Shown here one piece after another: positions 1-8,191 of a stretch of 24,637 bases of DNA (its first letter is position 1; every line of letters begins with the position of its first letter). The DNA lies in NCBI GenBank assembly GCA_963758025.1, contig CAVWUA010000017.1, positions 1 through 24,637 of the forward strand, given 5' to 3'. The notes beneath the pieces were generated by a model, which worked only from the letters and a program-made list of their open reading frames with translations, ran no database searches and was not told the DNA's origin. Made by a program: the position numbers and the translations under genes. Source of the DNA: CAVWUA01 sp963758025 (lineage in GTDB: Bacteria; Planctomycetota; Planctomycetia; Isosphaerales; Isosphaeraceae).

Positions 1-1747
1 TTCGCACGATTAACAGGGGCAGACGAAGCAACCCTGATCGAGTCGCTGGGTTCCGAGGATTTCCCGACCCGCATGACGGCTCACCAGGAATTGATCCGCC
101 GCGGCGTCCGCGATCCCGACACTCTGAGGAAGATCGTCGCCGACACGGACCGGCGGGCATCGGCGAGACTTCATACTCTTCCGCCATCCTGGCGGCGACC
201 CACGACGCGGGATCCCCCTGGCCCTGGAGCTTCGGCGAACTCGGCGGATCGCCCGCCCTGCGTCGCCTGGCGTTCGAGCTCGCGGGACGGTTCGGTGACC
301 CCCGCGATGCCAACCTTGCCGGCGAAATGATCGCGGTCCAGGAAGAAGACAATGAGGCGCTGTTGGCGTTCCTCGTCACCATCGGTCGGTTCGGCGAGGC
401 TCGGGGAAACCCCCCAAGTCCCTGGGCCGACTCCTGGCCCAATTCCCGCTGCTGGCCTATGCCAGCCAGTCGCTCGATGAGGACGCGTTCTTCCGCGACG
501 GGATCACCCGGGGCCTGGAACGGCTCGGCCCCGTGGCACTGGACGTGCTGCGCGAGGCCCTCCGGACGGGAACGCCCGAGGAGTCGAGCGGCCTGTATGC
601 CCTCCAGGGCTGGCGGGGGCGCGATGGCCGGGACGTGCTGATGAGCACTGCAATCAGCGACGATCCGATCCCCGCGGAGGCTCGCGCGAACCTGTTCGGC
701 CTGCGTGAGATGGTCGCTGACGTGCCCGCCGAACCGCTCGCCGCGTGGCTGGCCGACATGCCCAACGCTCCGGCCGAGGCCCGCGTCGCCGCGATTCGCG
801 TCCTGAAAGCAATGGATCGACTCCCCGTTTTGGCCGCCGGGCCGGTCTTGCCGACGCTCTTGACGGCCGACGACGGCAGGTCGCAAGGCCGCGCTGGAGC
901 TGGCGGTGGGCGTCCGCACGGCCAAGGCCAGATCGCGCTTCTCGAACTGGTCAAAGACGACGACCGCGAGGCCGAGGAGCGGCGGCTGGCTCTCGTGGCC
1001 TTGCGGGGCTACGAGGACAAGACGCTGGTGCCGACCCTCGCCGCCCTGACGACGACGAGCCGCGACCCGGCCTTCCTGGGCGAGTTGCTCCGCGTGCTCG
1101 CCGCGCTCGATTTCGAGGCGGCGGCGAAGGGGGCGGGAGCGGCCTTGGCGTCCGACAACCCTCAACTCCGGCATGAGGCGATCGCCCTGCTCGGCCAGCG
1201 GCCCGCGACGGCCCTGGTCGTGGCGAAACTCTACAACGCCGACAAGCTCCCGTCCGAGGACCTGCCGCGCTCATCGAGGCGGTTCGTTCGCACGCGACGC
1301 CGGAGCTTCAGGAGGCGACGCAAACCCTCCTCAAGGACACTCTCCTGGCCGCCCCCACCGGCGACGAGGCCCGTAGGCTCCGCGAGTTCGTCGAGCGGCA
1401 GGGGAACGCCGAGCGCGGTAAAGGGCTCTTCCTCGACGCCAAAAAGGGGGGCTCACGACGTGCCACCGCATCGAAGGGGTGGGCCAGGCCGTCGGACCGG
1501 ACCTGACGGCGCGTCTGGCAAACGCTCTCATTTGACAAGCGGGTTGAGTCGATCCTGGAACCGTCGATGGAGATCAAGGAGGGTTACGCCACCTTCAAGG
1601 TCGCCACCAGGGACGGCCGCATCGTCACCGGCCTGCTCGTCGCCGACACCCCCGCCGGTGTCACCCTGAAGGACGCTCAGGGGCGTGAGATGATGATTCC
1701 CGCGCCGGAGGTGGACGAGAAAGGCAACGATCCGATCAGTCTGATGC
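1..1747 (+). pseudogene. HEAT-repeat protein with C-terminal c-type haem domain (5' portion; start outside window; frame-broken and IS-interrupted)
   Basis: This is the C-terminal part of a large planctomycete protein whose beginning lies before the window. Short alpha-helical units rich in Leu/Ala/Glu and resembling HEAT repeats run from about 60 to 1390. They are followed by a haem region (TTCHRIEGVGQ..GPDLT near 1461-1505) and a last domain with IKEGYATFKVATRDGRI and ISLMP near 1570-1747. That order matches the putative haem-binding domain (TIGR02603 type) of secreted planctomycete proteins, often thought to act in periplasmic sugar or alcohol oxidation; that role is inference. The reading phase changes at about 180-300, 400, 870-930, 1262, 1453 and 1515. 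At 1453-1454 adding one G to TC would restore the Cys of a CTTCH haem motif in the right frame. The open frame is then cut by the insertion sequence at 1748. Whether the breaks are real or sequencing errors is unclear. Confidence 0.75.
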
Positions 1748-1766
1748 CAGGAGGATTGCAAAGTCG
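1736..1766 (+). repeat. IS left end: target duplication (1736-1747) plus 19-bp inverted repeat (1748-1766)
   Basis: The 12 bases tcagtctgatgc at 1736-1747 recur at 2992-3003. The 19 bases caggaggattgcaaagtcg at 1748-1766 are the exact reverse complement of 2973-2991. These mark the left boundary of the insertion sequence and its target-site duplication. Confidence 0.93.
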
Positions 1767-2991
1767 ACCCGACCTGACGTAACTTGCTGCCTCAGGCTTG
1801 AGATCGCTCCCTTGGAGGTCTGGTTACAGATGGCTGCTCCCATTGCTTCGCTGCGCGACGCCTTCGATCAGGTCGAGGACCCCCGCAAGCCGCGGGGGGT
1901 CCGCCACCCCTTCACCTCCCTGCTGGCCCTGACCTTCCTCGGCCTGCTCTGCCGCGAGACCGACTTCGCCGGCCTGCAACGCTGGGCCAGTGACCACTGG
2001 CAAACCCTCAAGGACCCGCTGGGCTTCACGCAAACCAACCCACCGCACGCCACGACCATCAGCCGGGTCCTGACGCGGTTCTCGCTGGAGCAGTTCCGCG
2101 ACGCCTTCGCCCGCTGGCTCGTCAGCCTGCCCCAAATCGCCGAGGCCGTCACGGCCGCCGTTGATGGCAAGACCAGCAAGCAGGGGCACGACGCCCAGGG
2201 TGACCCGGTCCACATGCTCAACGTCTTCGCCCACGAGCTGAAGCTCAGCCTGGCCCAGTTCCCCGTCACCGACGGCAAGCCCACCGAGCCCCAGGCGTTC
2301 AAGGCGGGCCTGGCGGAGTTGCTGGAGCACTACCCGTTCCTGCGGCTGTTCACGGCCGATGCCCTGTTCGCGCAGCGGCCGCTGGCCCGCGTGATCCTCG
2401 AGGCCGACCGCGACTTCCTCTTCGGGGTCAAGGACAACCAGCCCGACCTGCTGGAGGCCATCGAGGCGAGCTTCCAGGACGCCGCCGAGCGGCCCCCCGA
2501 TGCGGAGACCCGCGAGAAAAAGGGCGAGATTCACATTCGCAAACTCTGGATCATCGAAGGTGTGGAAGTCGATTATCTCCGCGAAGTGACCGCCTTCCCG
2601 GGCCTGAGGATGATTCTGCGGGTCGATACCGAGGCCCGCGTCGCCGCCGGCCCGGTCCGTCACGAGACCCGCTCCCTGATCACCAGCCTGTCGCCCGAGG
2701 CGGTGAGCCCGAGACAGTTGATGGACCTGATCCGCGGCCATTGGTCGGTCGAGAACGGTCTGCATTTCATCAAGGATCGCTGGTGGGACGAGGATCGCCA
2801 GTGGAGCACGCGTCCCGGCCTGGCGGAGCGGCTGGCGATGCTGCGAGACGCGGCGTTGACGGCCTTGCGAGTGCTGCCGGGGGTGCCCGCGGATCTCCCG
2901 ATCCGGGCTCGGGCCGATCACCTGGGGCGGAATCTCCGGAAGGCCCTGCAGTTCATCGGGGCCTTAGATTAGCGACTTTGCAATCCTCCTG
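1748..2991 (+). mobile_element. ISAs1-family insertion sequence, 1,244 bp, complete
   Basis: The element has perfect 19-bp terminal inverted repeats, a 12-bp direct repeat of target DNA on both sides, and one intact transposase gene filling almost all of it. Size and gene content fit the ISAs1 family (about 1.2-1.3 kb). Removing the element and one copy of the duplication joins the host gene in frame: ISLMP before the element runs into AGVVGHLSFTELADLLTF after it. Perfect ends, an exact duplication and an unbroken transposase indicate a recent and probably still active insertion. A 12-bp duplication is a little longer than the 8-10 bp I would expect for this family. Confidence 0.93.
1830..2972 (+). 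CDS. ISAs1-family transposase (DDE)
   Basis: Catalyses cut-and-paste or copy-type movement of the surrounding insertion sequence. The 380-residue protein has an N-terminal ISAs1-associated domain (about residues 1-95, with DPRKPRGVRHP and LLALTFLGLLCRE) and a DDE nuclease domain. Likely catalytic residues are D112 in AVDGKTS, D177 in FTADALF and E308 in HWSVENGLH; the last motif is characteristic of the family. Start: a TTG is possible at 1812, but the ATG at 1830 follows a GGAGG at 1814-1818, so I prefer it. The stop at 2970-2972 lies directly before the right inverted repeat. The gene is unbroken, unlike many of its neighbours. Confidence 0.93.
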   Translation: MAAPIASLRDAFDQVEDPRKPRGVRHPFTSLLALTFLGLLCRETDFAGLQRWASDHWQTLKDPLGFTQTNPPHATTISRVLTRFSLEQFRDAFARWLVSLPQIAEAVTAAVDGKTSKQGHDAQGDPVHMLNVFAHELKLSLAQFPVTDGKPTEPQAFKAGLAELLEHYPFLRLFTADALFAQRPLARVILEADRDFLFGVKDNQPDLLEAIEASFQDAAERPPDAETREKKGEIHIRKLWIIEGVEVDYLREVTAFPGLRMILRVDTEARVAAGPVRHETRSLITSLSPEAVSPRQLMDLIRGHWSVENGLHFIKDRWWDEDRQWSTRPGLAERLAMLRDAALTALRVLPGVPADLPIRARADHLGRNLRKALQFIGALD

Positions 2992-3003
2992 TCAGTCTGA
3001 TGC
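2973..3003 (+). repeat. IS right end: 19-bp inverted repeat (2973-2991) plus target duplication (2992-3003)
   Basis: The bases cgactttgcaatcctcctg form the right terminal repeat, a perfect inverse of 1748-1766. They are followed by tcagtctgatgc, the second copy of the 12-bp target duplication. Confidence 0.93.
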
Positions 3004-3107
3004 CCGCCGGCGTCGTCGGCCACCTCTCCTTCACGGAACTGGCCGACCTGCTCACGTTCCTCGGCAACCGCGAGGCGCAGGAGAGCTTGAAGGCGGCGGA
3101 GAAATAA
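2992..3107 (+). pseudogene. 3' end of the HEAT/haem-binding gene, displaced by the IS
   Basis: Reading through the duplicated target gives SLMPAGVVGHLSF, then TELADLLTFLGN and a stop at 3105-3107. This is the normal ending of the TIGR02603-type haem domain (SLMPxGL ... LSxxELxDLLxFL). It is therefore the severed tail of the gene at 1-1747. It now lacks a start of its own and is probably not translated usefully. Confidence 0.85.
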
Positions 3108-3155
3108 GCCATTGTGAATCGACCCAGTCCGCGCACTATCCAGGAGTTCCTCATC

Positions 3156-4334
3156 ATGCCCCGTCGTCTCGTCCTGTTGCTGGCGATCCTTGCCACGAGT
3201 TCGGTTCGCGCGGATGACTTTGATCGGCTCGAAGGGAAAGCCCTGGCCGGGGTGCCGGAGAACCCGGCGGCGATGCGCCGGGATCAACTGACGTTCGGGG
3301 ATCTCGGCACCTTGCCGAACATCCTGCAAGGGACGCGCGCGGCGCTGGTCGTGGTGAAGACCGACCAGGCGAATCCCGCCCGCTTGCTCGTCGCGCCGGC
3401 CTTGCGGAAGACGCCGGGGGCGGAGGGGGAGCCGTTGCCGATCCTCGTGCTGGAGCGTGCCGATACGTTCGAGGCCGGGCCGGCGACCTCCCGGCTGGCG
3501 AAGGCCCGGGACGTGCTGCTCTTTGACGGCTACCGCTACGATCTCGACACCGCGCAGGTGGTGCCTGAGGGGCAGGGGGGAGACATCCAGTTCCTCGCCA
3601 GCGGCGAGGGGGGGCCCCGGCTGGTGCCTGTGGGTGAGGCGAAGCTGTTCACCCTGAGTCAGTCGCCGCTTTCCGACGCGACCGAGCCGGGCCAGCCGTC
3701 GCCGGGGCGGGCGGTCGTGCCGGAGGACTTCGCCGGGCGGTTCCGGCTGCTGGGCAACGGCCAGTGGTCCGGCTTGCTGCAGGTGGAAATCGGTGAGAAC
3801 AACGTCCTGACCGGCCGGTTCCGCTCGGACCAGACCGGCACGTCGTACAAGGTGACGGGCCAGGTCGGCGTCAATGCGCCCCAGCACATGCAGTTCTCGA
3901 TCCAGTACCCCCGCTCCCGGCAAGATTACGACGGCTATCTCTGGATCGGGGGCAAGGGGGCCATCTCCGGCTCGGTCGCCCTCTTGAACCAAACCTACGG
4001 CTTCTTCGCCTACCGCGAAGGGGGAACGTTCCTTCCCGAGGAGGCTGAGGCCCCGACGCTGGAAACGGGAAAGGAGAACCCGCCGCAGCGAACGCTCGTC
4101 GCGCTGAACGCTCGGGGGAAACTCCGGCTCAACGGTCAGCCGATCGAGCCTGAGGCCCTGATGGATGCGTTGAAGGCAGCGCGTCCCGCCAATGACGAAG
4201 GACGTGTCATTCTGCGAGTGGCGCAAGGCGTGGAATATGATGTCGTCTCGAAGACGATCGAGGCGATCCGGAACGCTGGGTTCGCGTCGTTTTCCATCGT
4301 GACGGCGAAACCCGCCAAGGAACCGCAGCCGTGA
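3156..4334 (+). CDS. Secreted protein with C-terminal ExbD/TolR-like domain
   Basis: A 392-residue exported protein of unknown role. Residues 1-19 (MPRRLVLLLAILATSSVRA) form a signal peptide. Residues about 20-300 are mostly beta-rich with no family I recognise; the stretch FAGRFRLLGNGQWSGLLQVEI to about residue 280 looks like a small beta-sandwich. Residues about 312-385 (TLVALNARGKLRLNGQPIEP ... VEYDVVSKTIEAIRNAGF) resemble the periplasmic domain of ExbD/TolR. Ordinary ExbD proteins are about 140 residues with one N-terminal membrane helix, so a long leader before this domain is unusual. Start: the ATG at 3156 follows GGAG at 3143-3146; an in-frame GTG at 3114 would spoil the signal peptide. 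It begins 48 bases after the haem-gene stop and may have shared its transcript before the IS arrived. Confidence 0.75.
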   Translation: MPRRLVLLLAILATSSVRADDFDRLEGKALAGVPENPAAMRRDQLTFGDLGTLPNILQGTRAALVVVKTDQANPARLLVAPALRKTPGAEGEPLPILVLERADTFEAGPATSRLAKARDVLLFDGYRYDLDTAQVVPEGQGGDIQFLASGEGGPRLVPVGEAKLFTLSQSPLSDATEPGQPSPGRAVVPEDFAGRFRLLGNGQWSGLLQVEIGENNVLTGRFRSDQTGTSYKVTGQVGVNAPQHMQFSIQYPRSRQDYDGYLWIGGKGAISGSVALLNQTYGFFAYREGGTFLPEEAEAPTLETGKENPPQRTLVALNARGKLRLNGQPIEPEALMDALKAARPANDEGRVILRVAQGVEYDVVSKTIEAIRNAGFASFSIVTAKPAKEPQP

Positions 4335-4357
4335 CCCTCGTGATTTCGAAGGATCGT

Positions 4358-5751
4358 TCACGGCACGTCGAACGGATGGGCCGACAATTTCGACCCGTAG
4401 AGTAGCCCTGAGTCCTGCAAGCGGGGAAGGTGGCGGAGTTTGTTGAGGAATTCGGCCAGTTGTTCGTGCCCCTCTGGGGTCTGGCGAACAATCAGCGAGA
4501 CGTTCAGAAAAAACGGAGTGATCGAACCTACGGGAGAATCGCGGTCCAGGCGAGCGGACGACTCGCCCCTCAGCGTCCAACTCTCGGGTGAGACTGTTGC
4601 CTGGATCAGTTCGATCAGGGGAGCAAAATCGAGCGTGGTACCCTCGACCGGCTTGCCGTTCCGCATCTTATCGGGCGGAACGATGAGGTCGGCGACGGGA
4701 TAGGCCATGACGACCATACGCTCGTCGTCGACCGGCACGTTCACCCGGGCTGCTCCGTCCGGCGAAGGCGTGGGGGCCGTGTTGGATTGTTGAGGGGCAT
4801 GCTTGCCGGATTCTCCGAGGTCGTCCGTGTGCTGGCGGATTTCCTCAATTTCCTGGGTTGGCTCCCTTGGGATCTCGATTTTTTGCAACTCGCCCATGTG
4901 ACGCAGCGCCCGACTCAAACGGATCTCGGCTTCACGGACCTCGGCCTTCTTCATGTCTCGCTGGGCTTCCTGGACCTTCTCCGTGTGGATCGCATCCCGA
5001 AGCTCACTCTCAGGTATCACCTTCTGTTGAACGATTTTCTCGCGGTATTGCCTCGCCTCAACGGCTCGATCAAGCTCAATCTCCTCGCGGCGCAGTTCGG
5101 CACGCTTCGCCTCAAGCTGGGCTTCCAGCAAGGACACCTCATCCCGCAGGTCGGCCTCCTGATCCTGGACCTGGGCCGTCAGCAAGGCGACCCGGGTCCG
5201 CGCCTCCAGCATCGTCCGGGCGTCCACGTTTCCGGTCTTGAACAGGGTTTTTGTGATCTCTTCCAGCTCCCGAGCTTGCTGGAGTTGAGCCTTCAGAACG
5301 GACGGTGAAACGGATTCCACGGCTCGGGCGAAGGGGTCGAGCGTGGAGCGGCCCTCCTCTTGCGGAAGACGTGGGCTCACATCCGACGAGACACGAAGCT
5401 CGGAAGGTGGTGCGTTCGTCTCGGGTTGGTCCTGTCCCTGGGATGGCGACCCGTGCCGCGTTGGCACCAGAGCGACCCCGTCGCGCTTCTCCCCGTCATC
5501 CACTTGCCGGGCCGCGACACCCACCCCACCCGCCAGGAGGCCCACGGCCAGAACTGAGGCCAGAACCCCCGATAACTTGTTCAGAAACATGGTACGTAAG
5601 ACTCCTTCCGCCAGAGAGGCGGCCGCGGCCGGGACCGTCCCGGCCAGCGCCGCCGCGCGAGGAGCCGCGAACCGGCTCGCGGCCTGGACCGTCACGTGAT
5701 TGAGCGGGATCGGGACCGCCGCCAGGGAGGGCGAGGCGGTCAGGGCAGCCC
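4358..5751 (-). CDS. Membrane anchor, coiled coil and C-terminal domain of an ECF sigma-factor fusion protein (3' part, separated by a frameshift)
   Basis: In the frame that opens at about 5751 the protein reads AALTASPSLAAVPIPLNHVT, then EGVLRTMFLNKLSGV and a hydrophobic helix (LASVLAVGLLAGGVGVAA). I know this arrangement as the continuation of planctomycete ECF sigma factors. A charged linker follows, then a long Glu/Arg/Gln-rich coiled coil (about 5290-4840), then a globular end beginning VVMAYPVADLIVPPDKM, of a type common in planctomycete sigma-fused proteins. The upstream gene at 5740-6384 ends in this overlap. One extra G in the GGG at about 5751 would fuse both into one protein of about 675 residues. 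Expected role: an extracytoplasmic sensor or anchor holding the sigma domain at the membrane (inference). A GTG at 5695 could be a separate start, but I see no good ribosome site there. Confidence 0.75.
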
Positions 5752-6384
5752 GAGGTCCCCCGCCGTCGGAGCCAGCCCGCGTCGCGTGAGCTGGATTCGG
5801 AGCCGGTCGCGGCCCCGGGAAAGGCGGCTACGGATCGTCCCGACCGGCAGGCCAAGCTGCATGGCGGCCTCGTCGTGCGTGCGGCCTTCCAGGTGACAGA
5901 TAACGATCGGCGTCCGATATTTCTCCGGCAGCCGGGCGAGTTCTTCGTGAATCACCGGAATGAGGTCGGCCTCCGCGCCGGAAGGCTTGTGAGCCGGATT
6001 GTTCCCCTCCGCCAGCGGTTTGAACCGGGCCTGTCGACGGAAGGCCTGGGCACGTGCTCGGAGGGCGACTCGATGGGCGACCCCGCAGAGCCAGCCCGCC
6101 AGGGATTCACCGACCCAGACGGTCGGAGCCTTGCGGGCCAGGACGAGGAACGTCGCCTGGAAGGCGTCGTCGGCCTCGTGCGGGTCGCGGAGCATTCGCC
6201 GACAGATTCCCAGAACCATCGGCCCGTGCCGCCCGACGAGTGCTTCCAGCGCCAACGCTCCGGATTCGTCCGGCCGACGCCGGAACCGCTCCAGCAATTG
6301 CGCATCGGTCAAGGTCCCGACCGCTCCCGACTCGTAGAGCGCGTGAACCTGCCGGATGACCTCGCCCGTGTTTCCGCTCGCCAT
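5740..6384 (-). CDS. ECF-type RNA polymerase sigma factor (sigma-70 family)
   Basis: A 214-residue sigma factor that would direct RNA polymerase to a specific promoter set. Region 2 is clear (LVGRHGPMVLGICRRMLRD, then EADDAFQATFLVLARKA and GWLCGVAHRVALRARA). Region 4 contains ARLPEKYRTPIVICHLEGRT followed by the helix-turn-helix AAMQLGLPVGTIRSRLSRGR. Start: ATG at 6384 with GGGAG at 6394-6398 on the minus strand; the TTG at 6393 is less likely. The stop (5740-5742) appears premature, since the other frame continues with the usual membrane segment of this family; see 4358-5751. The target regulon cannot be deduced. Confidence 0.9.
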   Translation of the reverse strand: MASGNTGEVIRQVHALYESGAVGTLTDAQLLERFRRRPDESGALALEALVGRHGPMVLGICRRMLRDPHEADDAFQATFLVLARKAPTVWVGESLAGWLCGVAHRVALRARAQAFRRQARFKPLAEGNNPAHKPSGAEADLIPVIHEELARLPEKYRTPIVICHLEGRTHDEAAMQLGLPVGTIRSRLSRGRDRLRIQLTRRGLAPTAGDLGLP

Positions 6385-6515
6385 GATCGGCAACTCCCGT
6401 CGAAGGCTCTCTTTGCCATGATCATGCGGGGAGCGGGCGACTCAATCCATTTTTCTTCAAAGTTTCCCGATCGATCGGTCCGAAAGACCCGAACGGCGGC
6501 CGCGATCCTTCCATG

Positions 6516-6534
6516 CCTCCGGAACCCCCGGAGG
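6516..6534. other. Small GC hairpin downstream of the DUF3500 gene
   Basis: A 7-bp perfect stem (cctccgg at 6516-6522, ccggagg at 6528-6534) with a 5-base loop lies about 105 bases past the stop of the minus-strand gene at 6639. No T-run follows on either strand, so it is not a classical intrinsic terminator. A purine-rich/pyrimidine-rich stretch at 6551-6602 lies beside it. Confidence 0.3.
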
Positions 6535-6638
6535 AGCCGGCTGGTTCATTCTCCCTCCACCCCCTGGCCCTCCCCAGGAAAGGGGGAAGGAAGGGGGAGA
6601 GGGATCAAGATTGAAAACGATTCGCCTGAGGTCGCGTG

Positions 6639-7649
6639 TCAGGACTTCTTGCCGACGTTGACGTAGGCGTGGACGTGCGGCGCACCTCGGAAATGCCAGA
6701 CGAAGGTCGGGCCTTCGAGCCGCCAGATGTCCCACACCTGGTCGTCGCCCAGATCGTTCGCCTCGTAGAAGGCCATGTGCAGCGCGTCGAGCCCACCACC
6801 GTCCTTCAGCAGAGCGACCGCCTCGTTCACGTCCTCCTCGCGGTACGGGGCCAGGATCACCTTGATGACCGACTCAACCAGCTCTTTCTGATCCGACGAA
6901 AGCTCACCGACGGTGATGCCGGGGAAGGAGCCCTTCTCGCCCTGGATCTCCACGGCATTCTCGCGGGGGGCCTTCGGCACGAGGGCCAACTCCCGCTGCT
7001 TGCCGTCGAGGGCGTTGAAGACCTCGTTGGCCTTCTTCGTCTGGTAGAAGAAGACGTTGCCGGGGAGGCCCTTCTCGCCGTTGCCGGTGCCGTGGCCGTA
7101 GATGATCGGCCCGCCGAACGCCGCCCGATCGACGCTGTCGCCATCGGCGCGGATGGTCATGTGGCGACCCGTCAGCTCCCACTCGAACTTGCCCGAGCCC
7201 GGCTCACCGAAGACGGCGACGTGGTACTGGCCGAACCCGCCGTAGTCCTCGTCCATCTGCTTCAGGAACCGCTCGTAGCCGTCGGGGCTGGTCACGCCCT
7301 GGAAGATCTCCTTGATGAGGGCCTGCTGCTCCTTGGTGAAGTCATCCTCGACCTTGGTCTTGGTGATGGCCCAGTTGGCGTTGATCCGTTCCCGCAACGG
7401 GTCGTCGAACGGGAAGCAAATCACCTTGCGCTGCTCGTCGCTCAAGGTGTCGTAGAACCGCTTGACGGCGGTCTCCGCCGCGCACGAGGGGGAAGCCCCT
7501 TGCGCCTCCGCGAGGGCCCGTCGCGGGGAACCGAAAAGAGGCGTCAGGCCGCCAGCGACGGCCGCCGCACTCACTGTCTTGACGAAGTCGCGCCGAGAGA
7601 TCCCATCCTGGCAATCCGGGCAGCGTGTCGATTGGGCGTCATTCTTCAC
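6639..7649 (-). CDS. DUF3500 family protein with Tat signal
   Basis: A 336-residue exported protein. The N-terminus carries a twin-arginine signal (SRRDFVK at residues 18-24, then a hydrophobic AAAVAGGL stretch and a likely cut after ALAEA). The rest matches DUF3500 along its full length: RFYDTLSDEQRKVICFPFDDP near the start, GGFGQYHVAVFGEP and WELTGRHMTI in the middle, and FVWHFRGAPHVHAYVNVG at the end. Biochemical function is unknown; the conserved His residues may bind metal (inference). Tat export implies it folds in the cytoplasm, perhaps with a cofactor. Start: GTG at 7649 preceded by GGGAGGA at 7656-7662. A CPDC motif (residues 10-13) precedes the Tat motif. Standalone gene, frame intact. 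Confidence 0.88.
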   Translation of the reverse strand: MKNDAQSTRCPDCQDGISRRDFVKTVSAAAVAGGLTPLFGSPRRALAEAQGASPSCAAETAVKRFYDTLSDEQRKVICFPFDDPLRERINANWAITKTKVEDDFTKEQQALIKEIFQGVTSPDGYERFLKQMDEDYGGFGQYHVAVFGEPGSGKFEWELTGRHMTIRADGDSVDRAAFGGPIIYGHGTGNGEKGLPGNVFFYQTKKANEVFNALDGKQRELALVPKAPRENAVEIQGEKGSFPGITVGELSSDQKELVESVIKVILAPYREEDVNEAVALLKDGGGLDALHMAFYEANDLGDDQVWDIWRLEGPTFVWHFRGAPHVHAYVNVGKKS

Positions 7650-8191
7650 GGAAAATCCTCCCGAGCATTAGCGTGGACATGGAGTGTGAGAGCCAACCGC
7701 CAGACGAACCTGAAACAACACTTGCCTCGGTCGGCCCCGGTCAAGCGACTCGAAAACAGACGTCCGACGCCCTGACTATAATTCCCTGGGGGCCGGGAAT
7801 CGAACACAATCTTGGACCGGCCATCTTGATTATTGAGATCGAGGAAGGTGACGCGGGCCATCGAATTCGTTATCATTAAAACTGTCTAGCGTGATGAAAC
7901 GAATTGTGCGATTGGGCAAGCGGAACATATCGAGGCGGGACGCTCGATCCGGGGCAAGGCAGGATGACGATCTGCGCCATGGGCCCCGACGCGAGCCGAG
8001 AGGCCGATATCACCTATCTCGACGATGACATCGAGGTCTTTTGAGGACAAGTCAGTCGCTCTCTTCTCATTCAAGCGGCGAGTCGGCCTCTCCTTGAGCA
8101 AGGTTTCGCAGCCCCCTCACGCTATCGAGCTTCGGTCGATTTTGCTGGCAACTTTTCAGGTCATTGAACACCGTGGGCGAGATCATCGACG
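7650..8191. other. Intergenic region between divergent genes; no gene seen
   Basis: About 540 bases separate the divergent DUF3500 and thioredoxin-fold genes. Reading frames here show no recognisable domains or ribosome sites. The stretch 7780-7890 is comparatively AT-rich and may hold the promoters for both genes, but I cannot point to definite -35/-10 boxes. Confidence 0.4.

Noticed and set aside
1824..2921. Long open frame on the minus strand (365 codons)
   Set aside because: It is the antisense of the intact transposase, has no domain, and such long antisense frames are common in GC-rich DNA.
2964..4580. Open frame of 538 codons on the minus strand
   Set aside because: Arg/Pro/Gly-rich shadow of the ExbD-like gene; it crosses the IS boundary and two unrelated genes.
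6541..6602. Intrinsic terminator after the DUF3500 gene
   Set aside because: Pyrimidine-rich then purine-rich sequence pairs only loosely and lacks a T-run.
6636..7775. 379-codon plus-strand frame opposite the DUF3500 gene
   Set aside because: Antisense shadow; the minus frame carries the Tat signal, ribosome site and full family match.
7955..8044. Short plus-strand frame with DITYLDDDIEVF
   Set aside because: Looks mildly protein-like, but only about 26 codons, no ribosome site and no recognisable family.
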